Notes: generated from the letters alone by a model not told the origin. 13,778 nucleotides of DNA from an uncultured Chloroflexota bacterium (GCA_903938075.1 CAJABS010000084.1:1-13778), one strand, 5' to 3'. Shown: positions 6,334-13,476, numbered from the stretch's first letter. Translations and numbers: made by a program.

Positions 6334-8820
6334 TTACGGCGTAGGAATTGGGGTCTCGATAACGGGGTCAGGTGTTGGTTCAGCGCTTGTGCCTGGCTCT
6401 TGCGTCACCGGCTTTCCAAGCACGGCGCTGCGAACTCGACCCGCTTCAGCCCAGACAAACGTTGGTGCGCCGCCGTCAGACGCGGGGAGGATGTATCCAC
6501 CGAGGACCTCTCCGATCGGCGCATCCTGATCGGTAATCACATACTGCGCCAGCATTGCGCCAGATGTGGCCTTGCTGTACGCAATGACGCGCTGTGCGCT
6601 GCTATCCCACACGTAGACAACGCCTGTGCGGGCCGCCCCTGCAGACATCACGAGTGCTGGGGTGAGGGTGGGGCGGAGCAGCTCATCGCCGATCACCGCT
6701 GGAACCCAATCGTCGGGCGCCCCGCCGGAGTATCGGCGCAGCGCGCCGTCACTCGTCATGTAGACGTCGCCATCAATGGCGATGCTGGTCATGGCGCTAA
6801 GCGACAGCGGGCTAATGAGGTAGGCCGTTGGTGTTGCTGGGTAGCCTGTGCCGTCTGGTGCTGGCTGATATCGCAAGATCTGGCGCGCGGACGGATCAAC
6901 AACATAGAGGCGGTAGAGCCCGGTCCCCGGGTCCGCTGCGAACCCGACGATCGCCTTAACGTCGCTCCCCCACAGCTCCCCGTCTCGAACACGAAGTTTG
7001 ACGAGTGTCCCCTTGCCCGCCCCGTCGGATGGGCGCCAGCGCCAAAGGTTGGAGGAGGCGTCAAACACCACGAGGTCTGGGCCTGATGCGGCGAGCAGAA
7101 GTGCGCGGCCAGTACGCGTGCCGTAGAGATCAAATCCTGGTTGATACACCACAGTTGCGCGACCGCGCTCTGCATCGATGCGGTAGACCGCGCCCGTCAC
7201 CTTATCGATGACGTAGGGTCGGCCGTCGGGGCCCTGAACAATCGCTTGAATCTCAACAGTGGCGCCCGCTGCCTCAAAGTTAAACAGCTCAATCGGAGAC
7301 GTCTCGCTCACAAGGAAGATTTTGTTCAGCGTCTCTGTCGCCTGCTCTCGTAGTGCTGCGATTTGCGCGAGTGGGCCGCCACCAGATTGCGCAAGGTTGA
7401 GGTCCGCCACCGCGGTAAGCAGAAGGCTCTTTACGCGCGCGGGGTCATTAACAAGAAGGTTGGTCTGGGGGTCGAGCGCCTCTGCAATGCCGATCTCTGC
7501 GTTTCGTAGAGCCTCGCGGGCCCTCGCCGCGGCATTGAGTTCAGGTGTTGAGCTATTCAGCACCAGTGCTGTTGCGCCGCCTAGTCCAGCGACAAGCACT
7601 GCGGCGAGGAGAAGTGCAGCCGACCGGCGGCGGCGCGTGCGCTGCACATCGCGCTCCGTCTGCTCGTCGTCTCCTGTCACCGCGCGAAGTGATGGCTCTG
7701 ATGGGGTGATCGTGAGCCATGGTGCTCGCCGTTCAATTTCGTTAGCGGTGCGCGCAGCGGCCCGCTGCCAGAACGATGTTGAGGTCGCGGCGCGCTCCCG
7801 CCACGATCGCTCAACGAGTGGTTCTGCCACGCTGCGATGCTCTGCTCGTAGTCGTGCCTCGGCTCGCGCCGCCTCTTGTGCTGCCCGCACGGCATCGCTG
7901 GTTCGTTGATCGCGCGCTGGTGGTGGTTGGCTCTTCCCTCGTGCGCGCGGCTCCACACCACTGCGGGTGCTTGGGCGCCGAGCATCGATCACCGCTTGTG
8001 CTGCTGTATCGATTGGCTCATACGGTTGCGTGTGCGCATCTGGTCGATTCGGGTCGGCTTTTGGCGCGGCCGGCTTTGCAGCTGCGATGCGCGCTTCGCG
8101 CTCTAGGTTCCCCTCCTCCCATCGCGTGCGCGCATTGATTTTTGCGACTGCAACTGGGTCGGTCGGAACGTTGATCAGCGTGTCGGTGTCTGGCGCGGCG
8201 CGCTCAACAACTTTTCGTACGGGAGGTAGCACTTCGAGGAGCACCGCCGGATAGGCGAGTGGCGCCAGCACGCCACTCACGGGCGTGTGTGCTTTTACGG
8301 CGCGTTTCGCCTCTTCTGCTGTGATCGCCATTGCGACGCGGTCTTCTGGCGACATAGAGAGTCGTGTTGCAGAGATGCCACCGCGCTCGAGCGTGCGTGA
8401 TGTTGAGCCGGGCGCGTCATCAGGAAGCATGATTGTTGTTGTTCGCCCATCAGTGGTTCGGCGTGCGGCAATCGCTACGCCGCTGGTGCGCGCAACGAGA
8501 ACTTCATTGCGCGAGAGCGCGACAAGGCCGATTGCCACCTTCTCGCCGAGTAGCTTTTGCGCGGCGGTTAGTGCGCGGCGGGCTCGTTCGGCTGGGCTCG
8601 CCGATGCGTCTCGGTCATAGAGGTTCAAGGTTTCGTTTGCTGCTCGCTGTAGTTGATCGGCTGTTGCGCCGGTAAGCGAGATCAGTACGGTGCGCGTGCC
8701 GAGCAGGCGCTCCTCAGATGGGCCTTTCGGGGTACGTGCGAGTAGAAGCCAGCCGGGACCAAACGCTGGCTCGGCTGCTGTTAGTACTGCGGGGTGAACT
8801 GTCTGCTCTGTGTGGTCCAT
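6334..8820 (-). CDS. Single-pass membrane protein with cytoplasmic domain and extracytoplasmic beta-propeller-like domain
   Basis: An 828-residue protein with no family I can name. Residues 20-205 form a compact alpha/beta region (VLISLTG, VAIGLVALSRNEVLVAR) that faintly resembles a degenerate PP2C-type phosphatase fold; the usual metal-binding aspartate motifs are not visible. Residues 235-390 are a charged Ala/Arg/Glu-rich, Pro-containing linker with probable helical segments (311-330). RTRRRR (394-399) precedes one hydrophobic helix (400-422), so the N-terminus should be cytoplasmic. Residues 425-505 are helical. Residues 515-800 are beta-rich with repeated blade-like units (GRPYVIDKVTGAVYRID, GLYRLYVVDPSARQILRYQP, GVVYVWDSSAQRVIAYS) suggesting a six- or seven-bladed propeller. 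The tail 804-828 is Pro/Thr-rich. It sits 15 bases after the DciA-like gene and 18 before the BFN gene. The layout suggests a signal relay or anchor across the membrane, but function is unknown. Confidence 0.85.
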   Translation of the reverse strand: MDHTEQTVHPAVLTAAEPAFGPGWLLLARTPKGPSEERLLGTRTVLISLTGATADQLQRAANETLNLYDRDASASPAERARRALTAAQKLLGEKVAIGLVALSRNEVLVARTSGVAIAARRTTDGRTTTIMLPDDAPGSTSRTLERGGISATRLSMSPEDRVAMAITAEEAKRAVKAHTPVSGVLAPLAYPAVLLEVLPPVRKVVERAAPDTDTLINVPTDPVAVAKINARTRWEEGNLEREARIAAAKPAAPKADPNRPDAHTQPYEPIDTAAQAVIDARRPSTRSGVEPRARGKSQPPPARDQRTSDAVRAAQEAARAEARLRAEHRSVAEPLVERSWRERAATSTSFWQRAAARTANEIERRAPWLTITPSEPSLRAVTGDDEQTERDVQRTRRRRSAALLLAAVLVAGLGGATALVLNSSTPELNAAARAREALRNAEIGIAEALDPQTNLLVNDPARVKSLLLTAVADLNLAQSGGGPLAQIAALREQATETLNKIFLVSETSPIELFNFEAAGATVEIQAIVQGPDGRPYVIDKVTGAVYRIDAERGRATVVYQPGFDLYGTRTGRALLLAASGPDLVVFDASSNLWRWRPSDGAGKGTLVKLRVRDGELWGSDVKAIVGFAADPGTGLYRLYVVDPSARQILRYQPAPDGTGYPATPTAYLISPLSLSAMTSIAIDGDVYMTSDGALRRYSGGAPDDWVPAVIGDELLRPTLTPALVMSAGAARTGVVYVWDSSAQRVIAYSKATSGAMLAQYVITDQDAPIGEVLGGYILPASDGGAPTFVWAEAGRVRSAVLGKPVTQEPGTSAEPTPDPVIETPIPTP

Positions 8821-8826
8821 ATGTTG

Positions 8827-8832
8827 AGAATA
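8827..8832 (-). promoter_or_regulatory. Putative -10 element directly before the 828-residue protein start
   Basis: On the minus strand TATTCT is followed by six bases and then the ATG at 8820, with no Shine-Dalgarno between. This is the same geometry as the TACACT before the GT-C fusion gene. No good -35 is seen. It would be an internal promoter of the replication run giving a leaderless transcript; translation coupled to the preceding gene is the alternative. Confidence 0.3.
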
Positions 8833-8835
8833 CGC

Positions 8836-9177
8836 TCAGTCTTGTTCGTTGCCCGGGTTGGCGATTCGTACGGTTAGCCCGATGGAGCGCTCGCCGCCAG
8901 GCCGCTCGCTAAAGGCGCGGGCAAGCTCCGCCCCACGAAGGTGTAGCTCTTGTGCCGCTGCGGGGTTCTTCGCCTCAACGATGAGCCGCCCGCGCTCGAT
9001 CGCGACAAGGTGGCCGACGGGGGCGAGGTGTGGTGCCACCTCGCGCAGGAGGTCGCCGAATGCGCCCATTGTTCGCGCGAATCGCAACTCCTCCTCGAAG
9101 CCAAGGGCGCGTGCCGCTTCCGGGAGTAGTCCGGCGAGCCCCTCTGGTCGCCCTTTCCGTGTGCGCTTCGTGCTCAC
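8836..9177 (-). CDS. DUF721/DciA-like protein
   Basis: A 113-residue small basic protein. The core (about 38-105) follows the DUF721 pattern: a helix, then HLAPVGHLVAIERGRLIVEAKNPAAAQELHLRGAELARAF, then a final strand ending LTVRIA. DUF721 proteins include DciA, which acts on the replicative helicase DnaB in bacteria lacking DnaC/DnaI loaders. The conserved tryptophan usually found near the start of the core is replaced (F40), so assignment rests on pattern and position. It starts with GTG overlapping the recF stop as GTGA (start codon 9175-9177, stop codon 9174-9176; the genes share 9174-9177), indicating translational coupling. The recF-DUF721 order is conserved in several phyla. A role in helicase loading here is inference from family and context. 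Confidence 0.8.
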   Translation of the reverse strand: MSTKRTRKGRPEGLAGLLPEAARALGFEEELRFARTMGAFGDLLREVAPHLAPVGHLVAIERGRLIVEAKNPAAAQELHLRGAELARAFSERPGGERSIGLTVRIANPGNEQD

Positions 9178-10328
9178 GCTGCCACCGCGCTGCCGTGTGG
9201 GCCGCGCTGGATCTCGCGCGAGGTTGCCTTCGCCACAAGGCCAGGCGCTAAGTCTTCGAGTGCTGTTGCCGTAATGATGCTTTGTGGGAGCGCAGCAATG
9301 CGCGCCACCAGGTGCTCCCGTCGCTGCGGGTCAAGCTCGGAGAACGCGTCGTCGAGGAGCAGAACGGGCGGATGTCCGTGCTCGTCGGTGAGGAGTGTGA
9401 TTTCGGCAAAGAGAAGTGCGAGGAGCAGGCTACGTTGCTGGCCGCGCGACGCTGTTGGGGCAATGTCGCTCCCGCCAACATGGAAGGCGATGTCGTCACG
9501 GTGTGGGCCGACCAGTGTGTACCCCTGATACCCCTCGGTTTCAGCGGTCTGATCAAACGATTGTGAGAGCCGTTCTGCACATTCGCTTGCAGATTCGTCG
9601 GGGCGGTACTCCTCACGCGACAAATAGTGCGTTTCGAGAGCGGCTTCACTCGGCGCAACCTCGCTGTGCGTTGCCGAGAGAACAGGGGCGAGTGCGGCGA
9701 GAAGGGCGAGGCGGCCAGCAACCACCTCTGAGCCAGTGGTGATCAGCATCTCGGTCCACGGGCGCATCTCGCTCGCAATGGCGCGACGCGCGGCGCCGTC
9801 GACCTCGAGCGCATCTTTTAGTAGCCGGTTGCGTTGACGAAGCGCGCGTTCGTAGCGCGTCAAGGTTGCCTCATACCCGCGCTGCCACTGCGATGCAACG
9901 CGGTCGAGTAGGCCGCGGCGCACCGAAGGCGCACCAACAACAAGGCCGGTCTCCTCTGGAACAAATGCCGCGACGCGCAGCCGCTGGCCGAGCGCCGCCG
10001 TGGTGCGCGGTGTTCCGTTCAGCAGGTGCTTCGCGCGTCCAGCCCGTGAGATCTCCACACCGAGGGTTGATCGTGCGAGGGTGTCGGTCGGCTCAGCGCC
10101 GTCGTCGCGCACCGTCACCATGATTGAGGCTTGATCACCGTCGCCCGCGATCACCTCACGCAACGCGCCGGCGCGGTGCGAGCGACCTGTCGCCGCAATG
10201 ATGCACGCCTCAAGAATGGTGGTCTTCCCCGCGCCATTCTCGCCCCAGAAGATGTGCGCGCCTGGGGTAAGCGCAACGGTACCGTCGGCCCAGCTGCGCA
10301 TCTGGTGGAGCCGCACGCTCTCAATCAT
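9174..10328 (-). CDS. recF: RecF, DNA replication/repair ATPase
   Basis: A 384-residue SMC-like ABC ATPase of normal RecF length. It has Walker A GENGAGKT (29-36), a coiled arm region (about 150-260), the RecF-typical GPHRDD (274-279), the signature-like ASRGQQRSLLLALL (293-306) and Walker B VLLLDDAFSELD (322-333). RecF acts with RecO and RecR to load RecA at single-strand gaps and stalled forks. It lies 31 bases after dnaN and overlaps the DUF721 gene by four bases. ATG 10328 gives the canonical N-terminus (MIESVRLHQMRSW) but has no clear Shine-Dalgarno. The position directly behind dnaN is the classic origin-cluster arrangement. No key residue is missing. Confidence 0.97.
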   Translation of the reverse strand: MIESVRLHQMRSWADGTVALTPGAHIFWGENGAGKTTILEACIIAATGRSHRAGALREVIAGDGDQASIMVTVRDDGAEPTDTLARSTLGVEISRAGRAKHLLNGTPRTTAALGQRLRVAAFVPEETGLVVGAPSVRRGLLDRVASQWQRGYEATLTRYERALRQRNRLLKDALEVDGAARRAIASEMRPWTEMLITTGSEVVAGRLALLAALAPVLSATHSEVAPSEAALETHYLSREEYRPDESASECAERLSQSFDQTAETEGYQGYTLVGPHRDDIAFHVGGSDIAPTASRGQQRSLLLALLFAEITLLTDEHGHPPVLLLDDAFSELDPQRREHLVARIAALPQSIITATALEDLAPGLVAKATSREIQRGPHGSAVAA

Positions 10329-10359
10329 TGGTGCGCCGCGCGTTCGCGAGCGATGCGGA

Positions 10360-11475
10360 TCAGGACGGTGTGCGCACCGGCATCACAACGTGCAGGTAGT
10401 CGCGACCGTCAAGCGGGCGAAGCAACCCGGGTGCGACAGGGCCGGTGAGCTCGAGTGAGAACTGATCGGCTTCAACGCGCGAGAGAACGTCAACAAGGTA
10501 CTTCGCGTTGAACGCGATCGTTGTTCCCTCGCCCTCAACCTTCGCCTCGATGTGTGCCGCGTGGTCGCCTACGTCTGCTGCCGCGGTGATATCAATCGCA
10601 CCGCCGCCATCGGTTGAGATCGCGAAGCGCACGATGTGCGCCGAAGCATCAGCAACAACTTGCGCCAGCTTCACCGCTGAGAGGAAGCTGTCGCGGTCAA
10701 GCGTGACCTTGGTGGTGTGACTGGTTGGAACGACCTGCTGGAAGTTCGGGAACTGTCCCTCGATCAGCCGGCTTACTAGCATGGTGTCGCCAAGCTTGAA
10801 CTGCAGCTGGTTCTTTGTTGGCGTGAAGGTGATCTCTACAAGATCCTCAACATCGGAGAGAAGGCGCAGCAGCTCGGCGTACGAGCGGGCTGGCACGATC
10901 AAGCTTGTCTCTGGTGCCGCTTCGGCAAGCGGCGCGCCAGCAACAGCGATGCGGTAGTTGTCGGCGGCGGCGAATGTTGCCTTCTCGCCGGTGAACTTGG
11001 TCAGCACGCCCGTGAGAATCGGTCGCGCCTCGTCGCCGGCGGCGGCGAAGACGGTTGACTCAAGGGCTGCCTTCAACGCCTTCTGTGTGATTCGCGCAGT
11101 TGGTCGCTCGCTGGCCGCACCCACTGGTGGGTAGTCGTCGGCGGGTGTGGCACGAAGGTGTGAGGCGTTTCGCCCACACTTGATCTGTGCGCGCCCGTCA
11201 GCGAGGAGCGAGAGGTCGATCTTCTCGTTTGGGAGGCCGTTCACCACGTCAGCAAGGAGCCGGGCTGGAATCGTTGTGGAGCCCTTCTCTTCAACCTTTG
11301 CGGGAACCCAGTGGGTGATCGCAATGTCGAGGTTGGTTGCGACCAGGCGCAGACCGCCATCCTCGGTGCCGAGGTAGACGTTCGACAGGATCGGTAGGGT
11401 GTTGCGGGTCGCCACGGCATGGCCAACGATGGCAAGGCCGCGAGCGAGATGGTCCTGAATAGCCGAGAGCTTCAT
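10360..11475 (-). CDS. dnaN: DnaN, DNA polymerase III beta sliding clamp
   Basis: A 371-residue protein with the three-domain clamp layout. Recognisable landmarks are TRNTLPILSN (23-32), RPILTGV (151-157), DNYRIAV (172-178), LIEGQFPNF (237-245), FNAKYLVDVL (322-331) and the terminal MPVR (365-368). It encircles DNA and tethers the replicative polymerase and other clamp-binding proteins. The C-terminus runs three residues past the usual MPxR end. ATG 11475 is chosen: GGAGG at 11481-11485 lies five bases upstream, and the family normally starts MKxS. An in-frame GTG at 11487 overlaps that ribosome-binding site and is unlikely. It is separated from dnaA by the candidate origin and is followed by recF. 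Confidence 0.98.
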   Translation of the reverse strand: MKLSAIQDHLARGLAIVGHAVATRNTLPILSNVYLGTEDGGLRLVATNLDIAITHWVPAKVEEKGSTTIPARLLADVVNGLPNEKIDLSLLADGRAQIKCGRNASHLRATPADDYPPVGAASERPTARITQKALKAALESTVFAAAGDEARPILTGVLTKFTGEKATFAAADNYRIAVAGAPLAEAAPETSLIVPARSYAELLRLLSDVEDLVEITFTPTKNQLQFKLGDTMLVSRLIEGQFPNFQQVVPTSHTTKVTLDRDSFLSAVKLAQVVADASAHIVRFAISTDGGGAIDITAAADVGDHAAHIEAKVEGEGTTIAFNAKYLVDVLSRVEADQFSLELTGPVAPGLLRPLDGRDYLHVVMPVRTPS

Positions 11476-11480
11476 CTGTT

Positions 11481-11485
11481 CCTCC
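11481..11485 (-). promoter_or_regulatory. dnaN ribosome-binding site
   Basis: GGAGG on the minus strand, five bases before ATG 11475. It decides the start against the in-frame GTG at 11487, which it overlaps. Confidence 0.8.
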
Positions 11486-11607
11486 ACATATAGGTTCCCT
11501 CTCTAGGGTAATAGTGTCTTAGTTGTTTTAACTCGTCATCACCGTATTCGTACTGTGGGCGGCGTGGAGAGCCGTGCTCACCTTCGCACAAACCGCCCGT
11601 GGGAAGG

Positions 11608-11636
11608 CCCCCCGCCCACGTGGAGAACCCCCACCC
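11608..11636 (-). other. Potential G-quadruplex motif in the candidate origin
   Basis: The minus strand carries four G-tracts: GGG (11636-11634), GGGGG (11632-11628), GGG (11617-11615) and GGGGGG (11613-11608). Loops are 1, 10 and 1 bases. The central loop contains the minus-strand DnaA-box-like TTCTCCACG. Pattern only; the 10-base loop makes folding uncertain. Confidence 0.35.
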
Positions 11637-11690
11637 TCCTCCGTAAACCACCCCCGCTGCTGGGGAGACCCTGCGGAGAACCCCGGCTAG

Positions 11691-11773
11691 TTACCCACAC
11701 CCCTCTTCACACCCGGCAAAGAAAACCCCCACAAAACCACACCACACAAGGTGTTGTCCACGAGATTTCCACA
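11691..11773 (+). promoter_or_regulatory. Cluster of three DnaA-box-like sites
   Basis: Three same-orientation near-consensus 9-mers: TTACCCACA (11691-11699), TTGTCCACG (11754-11762) and ATTTCCACA (11765-11773). The last two are 11 bases apart start to start, about one helical turn, which would favour cooperative binding on one face. They sit directly beyond the dnaA stop. Each has one or two mismatches to known consensus forms. Confidence 0.4.
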
Positions 11774-11784
11774 CCCCTGGGGGG

Positions 11785-13212
11785 TTATGGGCGGGCGGCG
11801 ACCCCTTGGCCGAGGCGAAGGAGTGCCTCGCGCAGCAAGGCAACCTCTCGGCGTAGCTCACCGTCGTAGCTCATCTCTCGCTCGATCTTGGTGCAGGCGT
11901 GGATGATGGTGGAGTGGTCGCGCCCGCCTAGGGCGGCGCCGATGCGAACCAGTGAGGCGTCGGTCTCTTCCCGGGAGAGGTACGCCGCGATCTGCCGCGG
12001 GGTCACAATCTCTCGGTCGCGCTTCGGCCCACGAAGCTGCTCAACCGTCAGGCTGAAGTGCTCGGCGACCGTGGCGACCACCTGCTCTGGCTCAAGGATT
12101 CGCTTCGGGTTCGGGTAGACAGCCTCGTTCAACACGCGGGCCGCGAGCTCCATCGTGACCGGCATTCCACTGAGTCGACCGACGGCGACCAGTCGCGTCA
12201 GTGCCCCTTCAAGTTCGCGAACATTGCTCTGCACACGTCGCGCGACCTGCTCAACAACATCGTTCGCAACGATGACGCCACTCTCTTCTGCCTTGGCGCG
12301 CAAGATCGCAATGCGGGTTTCAAGATCCGGCGATGAGATGTCGGCGATGAGGCCCCACTCGAATCGCGAGCGGAGGCGCTCTTCAAGCAACGAGATCTCT
12401 TTCGGTGTGCGATCCGACGTCAGCACGATCTGCTTCCCAGCGGAGTGCAGCGCGTTGAACGTGTGGAAGAACTCTTCCTGGGTGCGCTCCTTGTCGGCGA
12501 GGAACTGAATGTCATCAATGAGCAACACATCGATCTTGCGGAAGCGTGATCGGAACGCCTCAGCGCCGCTCTGCTGAATGCTGGTGATGAACTCATTCGT
12601 AAATGCTTCACCAGTGATGTACAGCACCTGACGCTTTGGTGAGCGCTCAGCTACTGCGTTACCAATCGCGTGCAGCAGATGCGTCTTGCCGAGGCCGGTG
12701 CCGCCATACAAGAAGAGCGGGTTGTATGCGCCACCAGGTCGCTCAGAAACAGAGAGCGATGCAGCATGCGCAAGTCGATTCGCTGCACCGACAACATAGG
12801 TCGCAAATGTGTAGCGAGCATTGAGATTCGTTGCGCGTGCTGGCGCCTCGCGGTCAACGATACGCACGCTCTCTTGCGGTGCAGTTGCACGCGGTGCGGT
12901 GTCAACAGAGGCGACACCCTTCCCCTTGGTGGCAAGTGCGCCATGCGCATCAAGCTCTGCATCGCTTACAACTTCGACAGAGAGCGTCACGCTGTAGCCA
13001 ACAACCTTCGCAAGTGTTTGTGCGATGAGTGAGCGGTAGCGCTCATCAACCCAATCTTTTGCGAAACCGGACTGCACACCGAGAACAAAGGTGGCAGTGG
13101 ACTCGTCAACGCGAAGAAGTGCGGTGCGACGGAACCAGGTCTCGAAGGTGGCCTGCGAGAGGCTGATCTCCAGCTCTCCGAGGACCGCGCGCCAGACCTG
13201 TCGTCGATCCAT
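11785..13212 (-). CDS. dnaA: DnaA, chromosomal replication initiator
   Basis: A 475-residue protein with all four DnaA domains. Domain I spans about 1-80 (VWRAVLGELEISLSQATFETWF) and a short variable linker about 85-128. The AAA+ core has Walker A GGTGLGKT (170-177), Walker B VLLIDD (229-234), sensor 1 LTSD (264-267), box VII with RSRFEWG (arginine finger R283) and sensor 2 around R332 in NVRELEGAL. Domain IV carries the DNA-binding signature YLSREETDASLVRIG followed by GGRDHST (429-435). It binds DnaA boxes, opens oriC and can repress its own promoter. ATG 13212 is chosen: GGGAGG at 13222-13227 lies nine bases upstream and the N-terminus matches the family. An in-frame start at 13263 would add 17 unlike residues and bury the ribosome-binding site. 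It is divergent from rpmH. Confidence 0.98.
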   Translation of the reverse strand: MDRRQVWRAVLGELEISLSQATFETWFRRTALLRVDESTATFVLGVQSGFAKDWVDERYRSLIAQTLAKVVGYSVTLSVEVVSDAELDAHGALATKGKGVASVDTAPRATAPQESVRIVDREAPARATNLNARYTFATYVVGAANRLAHAASLSVSERPGGAYNPLFLYGGTGLGKTHLLHAIGNAVAERSPKRQVLYITGEAFTNEFITSIQQSGAEAFRSRFRKIDVLLIDDIQFLADKERTQEEFFHTFNALHSAGKQIVLTSDRTPKEISLLEERLRSRFEWGLIADISSPDLETRIAILRAKAEESGVIVANDVVEQVARRVQSNVRELEGALTRLVAVGRLSGMPVTMELAARVLNEAVYPNPKRILEPEQVVATVAEHFSLTVEQLRGPKRDREIVTPRQIAAYLSREETDASLVRIGAALGGRDHSTIIHACTKIEREMSYDGELRREVALLREALLRLGQGVAARP

Positions 13213-13221
13213 CCCGCAGCG

Positions 13222-13227
13222 CCTCCC
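13222..13227 (-). promoter_or_regulatory. dnaA ribosome-binding site
   Basis: GGGAGG on the minus strand, nine bases before ATG 13212. It sets the dnaA start. It lies six bases below a perfect 8 bp hairpin in the dnaA leader. Confidence 0.75.
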
Positions 13228-13233
13228 TCGTTT

Positions 13234-13254
13234 CGTTGGTGAGCGCCACCAACG
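13234..13254 (-). promoter_or_regulatory. Hairpin in the dnaA mRNA leader
   Basis: A perfect 8 bp inverted repeat, CGTTGGTG and CACCAACG, with a five-base loop (GCGCT on the dnaA strand). It ends six bases upstream of the dnaA Shine-Dalgarno. A smaller 5 bp hairpin, GCCGA/TCGGC with a four-base loop, lies further up at 13276-13289. There is no U-run, so it is not an intrinsic terminator. A translational or protein-binding control element is possible. Confidence 0.5.
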
Positions 13255-13407
13255 GAGCGGCACAAGGGCTGGGCTGCCGAAGAGTCGGCGGGGCCACCCT
13301 GGTGCATGTGTAGATCTGCATCGACCGGCGTTGACCAGCCTCCTCAGCCCCGTTCAAGAGAGCCAGACGACGATGTGAAGTCGTTCGGGCCCTTTGTGGG
13401 GAGGCGG

Positions 13408-13435
13408 AGAATAGCACCCGCGGCGCTTCCTGCAA
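13408..13435 (-). promoter_or_regulatory. Predicted dnaA promoter (extended -10)
   Basis: On the minus strand TGC TATTCT (extended -10; hexamer 13408-13413, TGC 13414-13416) lies 16 bases from a partial -35, TTGCAG (13430-13435). The predicted start near 13400 gives a dnaA leader of about 190 bases that contains the hairpins described separately. Confidence 0.5.
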
Positions 13436-13457
13436 GCCCGGCCTCACCCCAATTTTG

Positions 13458-13476
13458 GATACCCCCTAGGGGTATC
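13458..13476. repeat. Perfect palindrome between the dnaA and rpmH promoters, possible operator
   Basis: GATACCCC-CTA-GGGGTATC, 8+8 bp with a three-base centre. It lies 22 bases from the predicted dnaA -35 and 29 bases from the predicted rpmH -35, so a protein bound there could affect both. A smaller inverted repeat, CCAA-TT-TTGG (13449-13458), abuts it, and CCCC...GGGG with a six-base loop follows at 13486-13499. The regulator is unknown. Confidence 0.5.

Larger units (their letters stand above)
11476..11784. other. dnaA-dnaN intergenic region, candidate oriC
   Basis: A non-coding gap of 309 bases between the dnaA stop and the dnaN start, the commonest oriC location. DnaA-box-like 9-mers are TTACCCACA (11691-11699; one mismatch to TTATCCACA), TTGTCCACG (11754-11762; one mismatch to the high-GC form TTGTCCACA), ATTTCCACA (11765-11773) and, on the minus strand, TTCTCCACG (11619-11627). 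The 10-mer GGAGAACCCC occurs at 11622-11631 and 11675-11684, 53 bases apart. The stretch 11486-11535 next to dnaN is AT-richer than its surroundings and could be the unwinding element. The plus strand from 11600 to 11784 is strongly C-rich and G-poor. No perfect consensus box is present, so origin function is inferred from position plus these weak sites. The dnaN promoter must also lie here. Confidence 0.55.

Noticed and set aside
6322..7086. 254-codon plus-strand open frame
   Set aside because: It lies wholly antisense to the propeller region of the 828-residue protein gene. The translation is Arg/Cys/His-rich with no domain, and it has no ribosome-binding site.
7259..7909. 216-codon plus-strand open frame rich in Ser/Arg/Ala
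   Set aside because: Antisense shadow of a GC-rich Ala/Arg-rich coding stretch; low complexity and no family resemblance.
11476..11487. GTG start four codons upstream for dnaN
   Set aside because: It overlaps the GGAGG that serves ATG 11475 and has no ribosome-binding site of its own.
11775..11784. CCCC-T-GGGG inverted repeat just after dnaA as a terminator
   Set aside because: The loop would be too small to fold and no T-run follows on the dnaA strand.
13213..13263. Upstream in-frame start extending dnaA by 17 residues
   Set aside because: The extension is not DnaA-like, and it would place the clear GGGAGG ribosome-binding site and the leader hairpin inside the coding region.
13389..13403. 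GTGGGGAGG near 13395 as a DnaA box in the rpmH-dnaA gap
   Set aside because: At least three mismatches to any consensus form, and no second site nearby.
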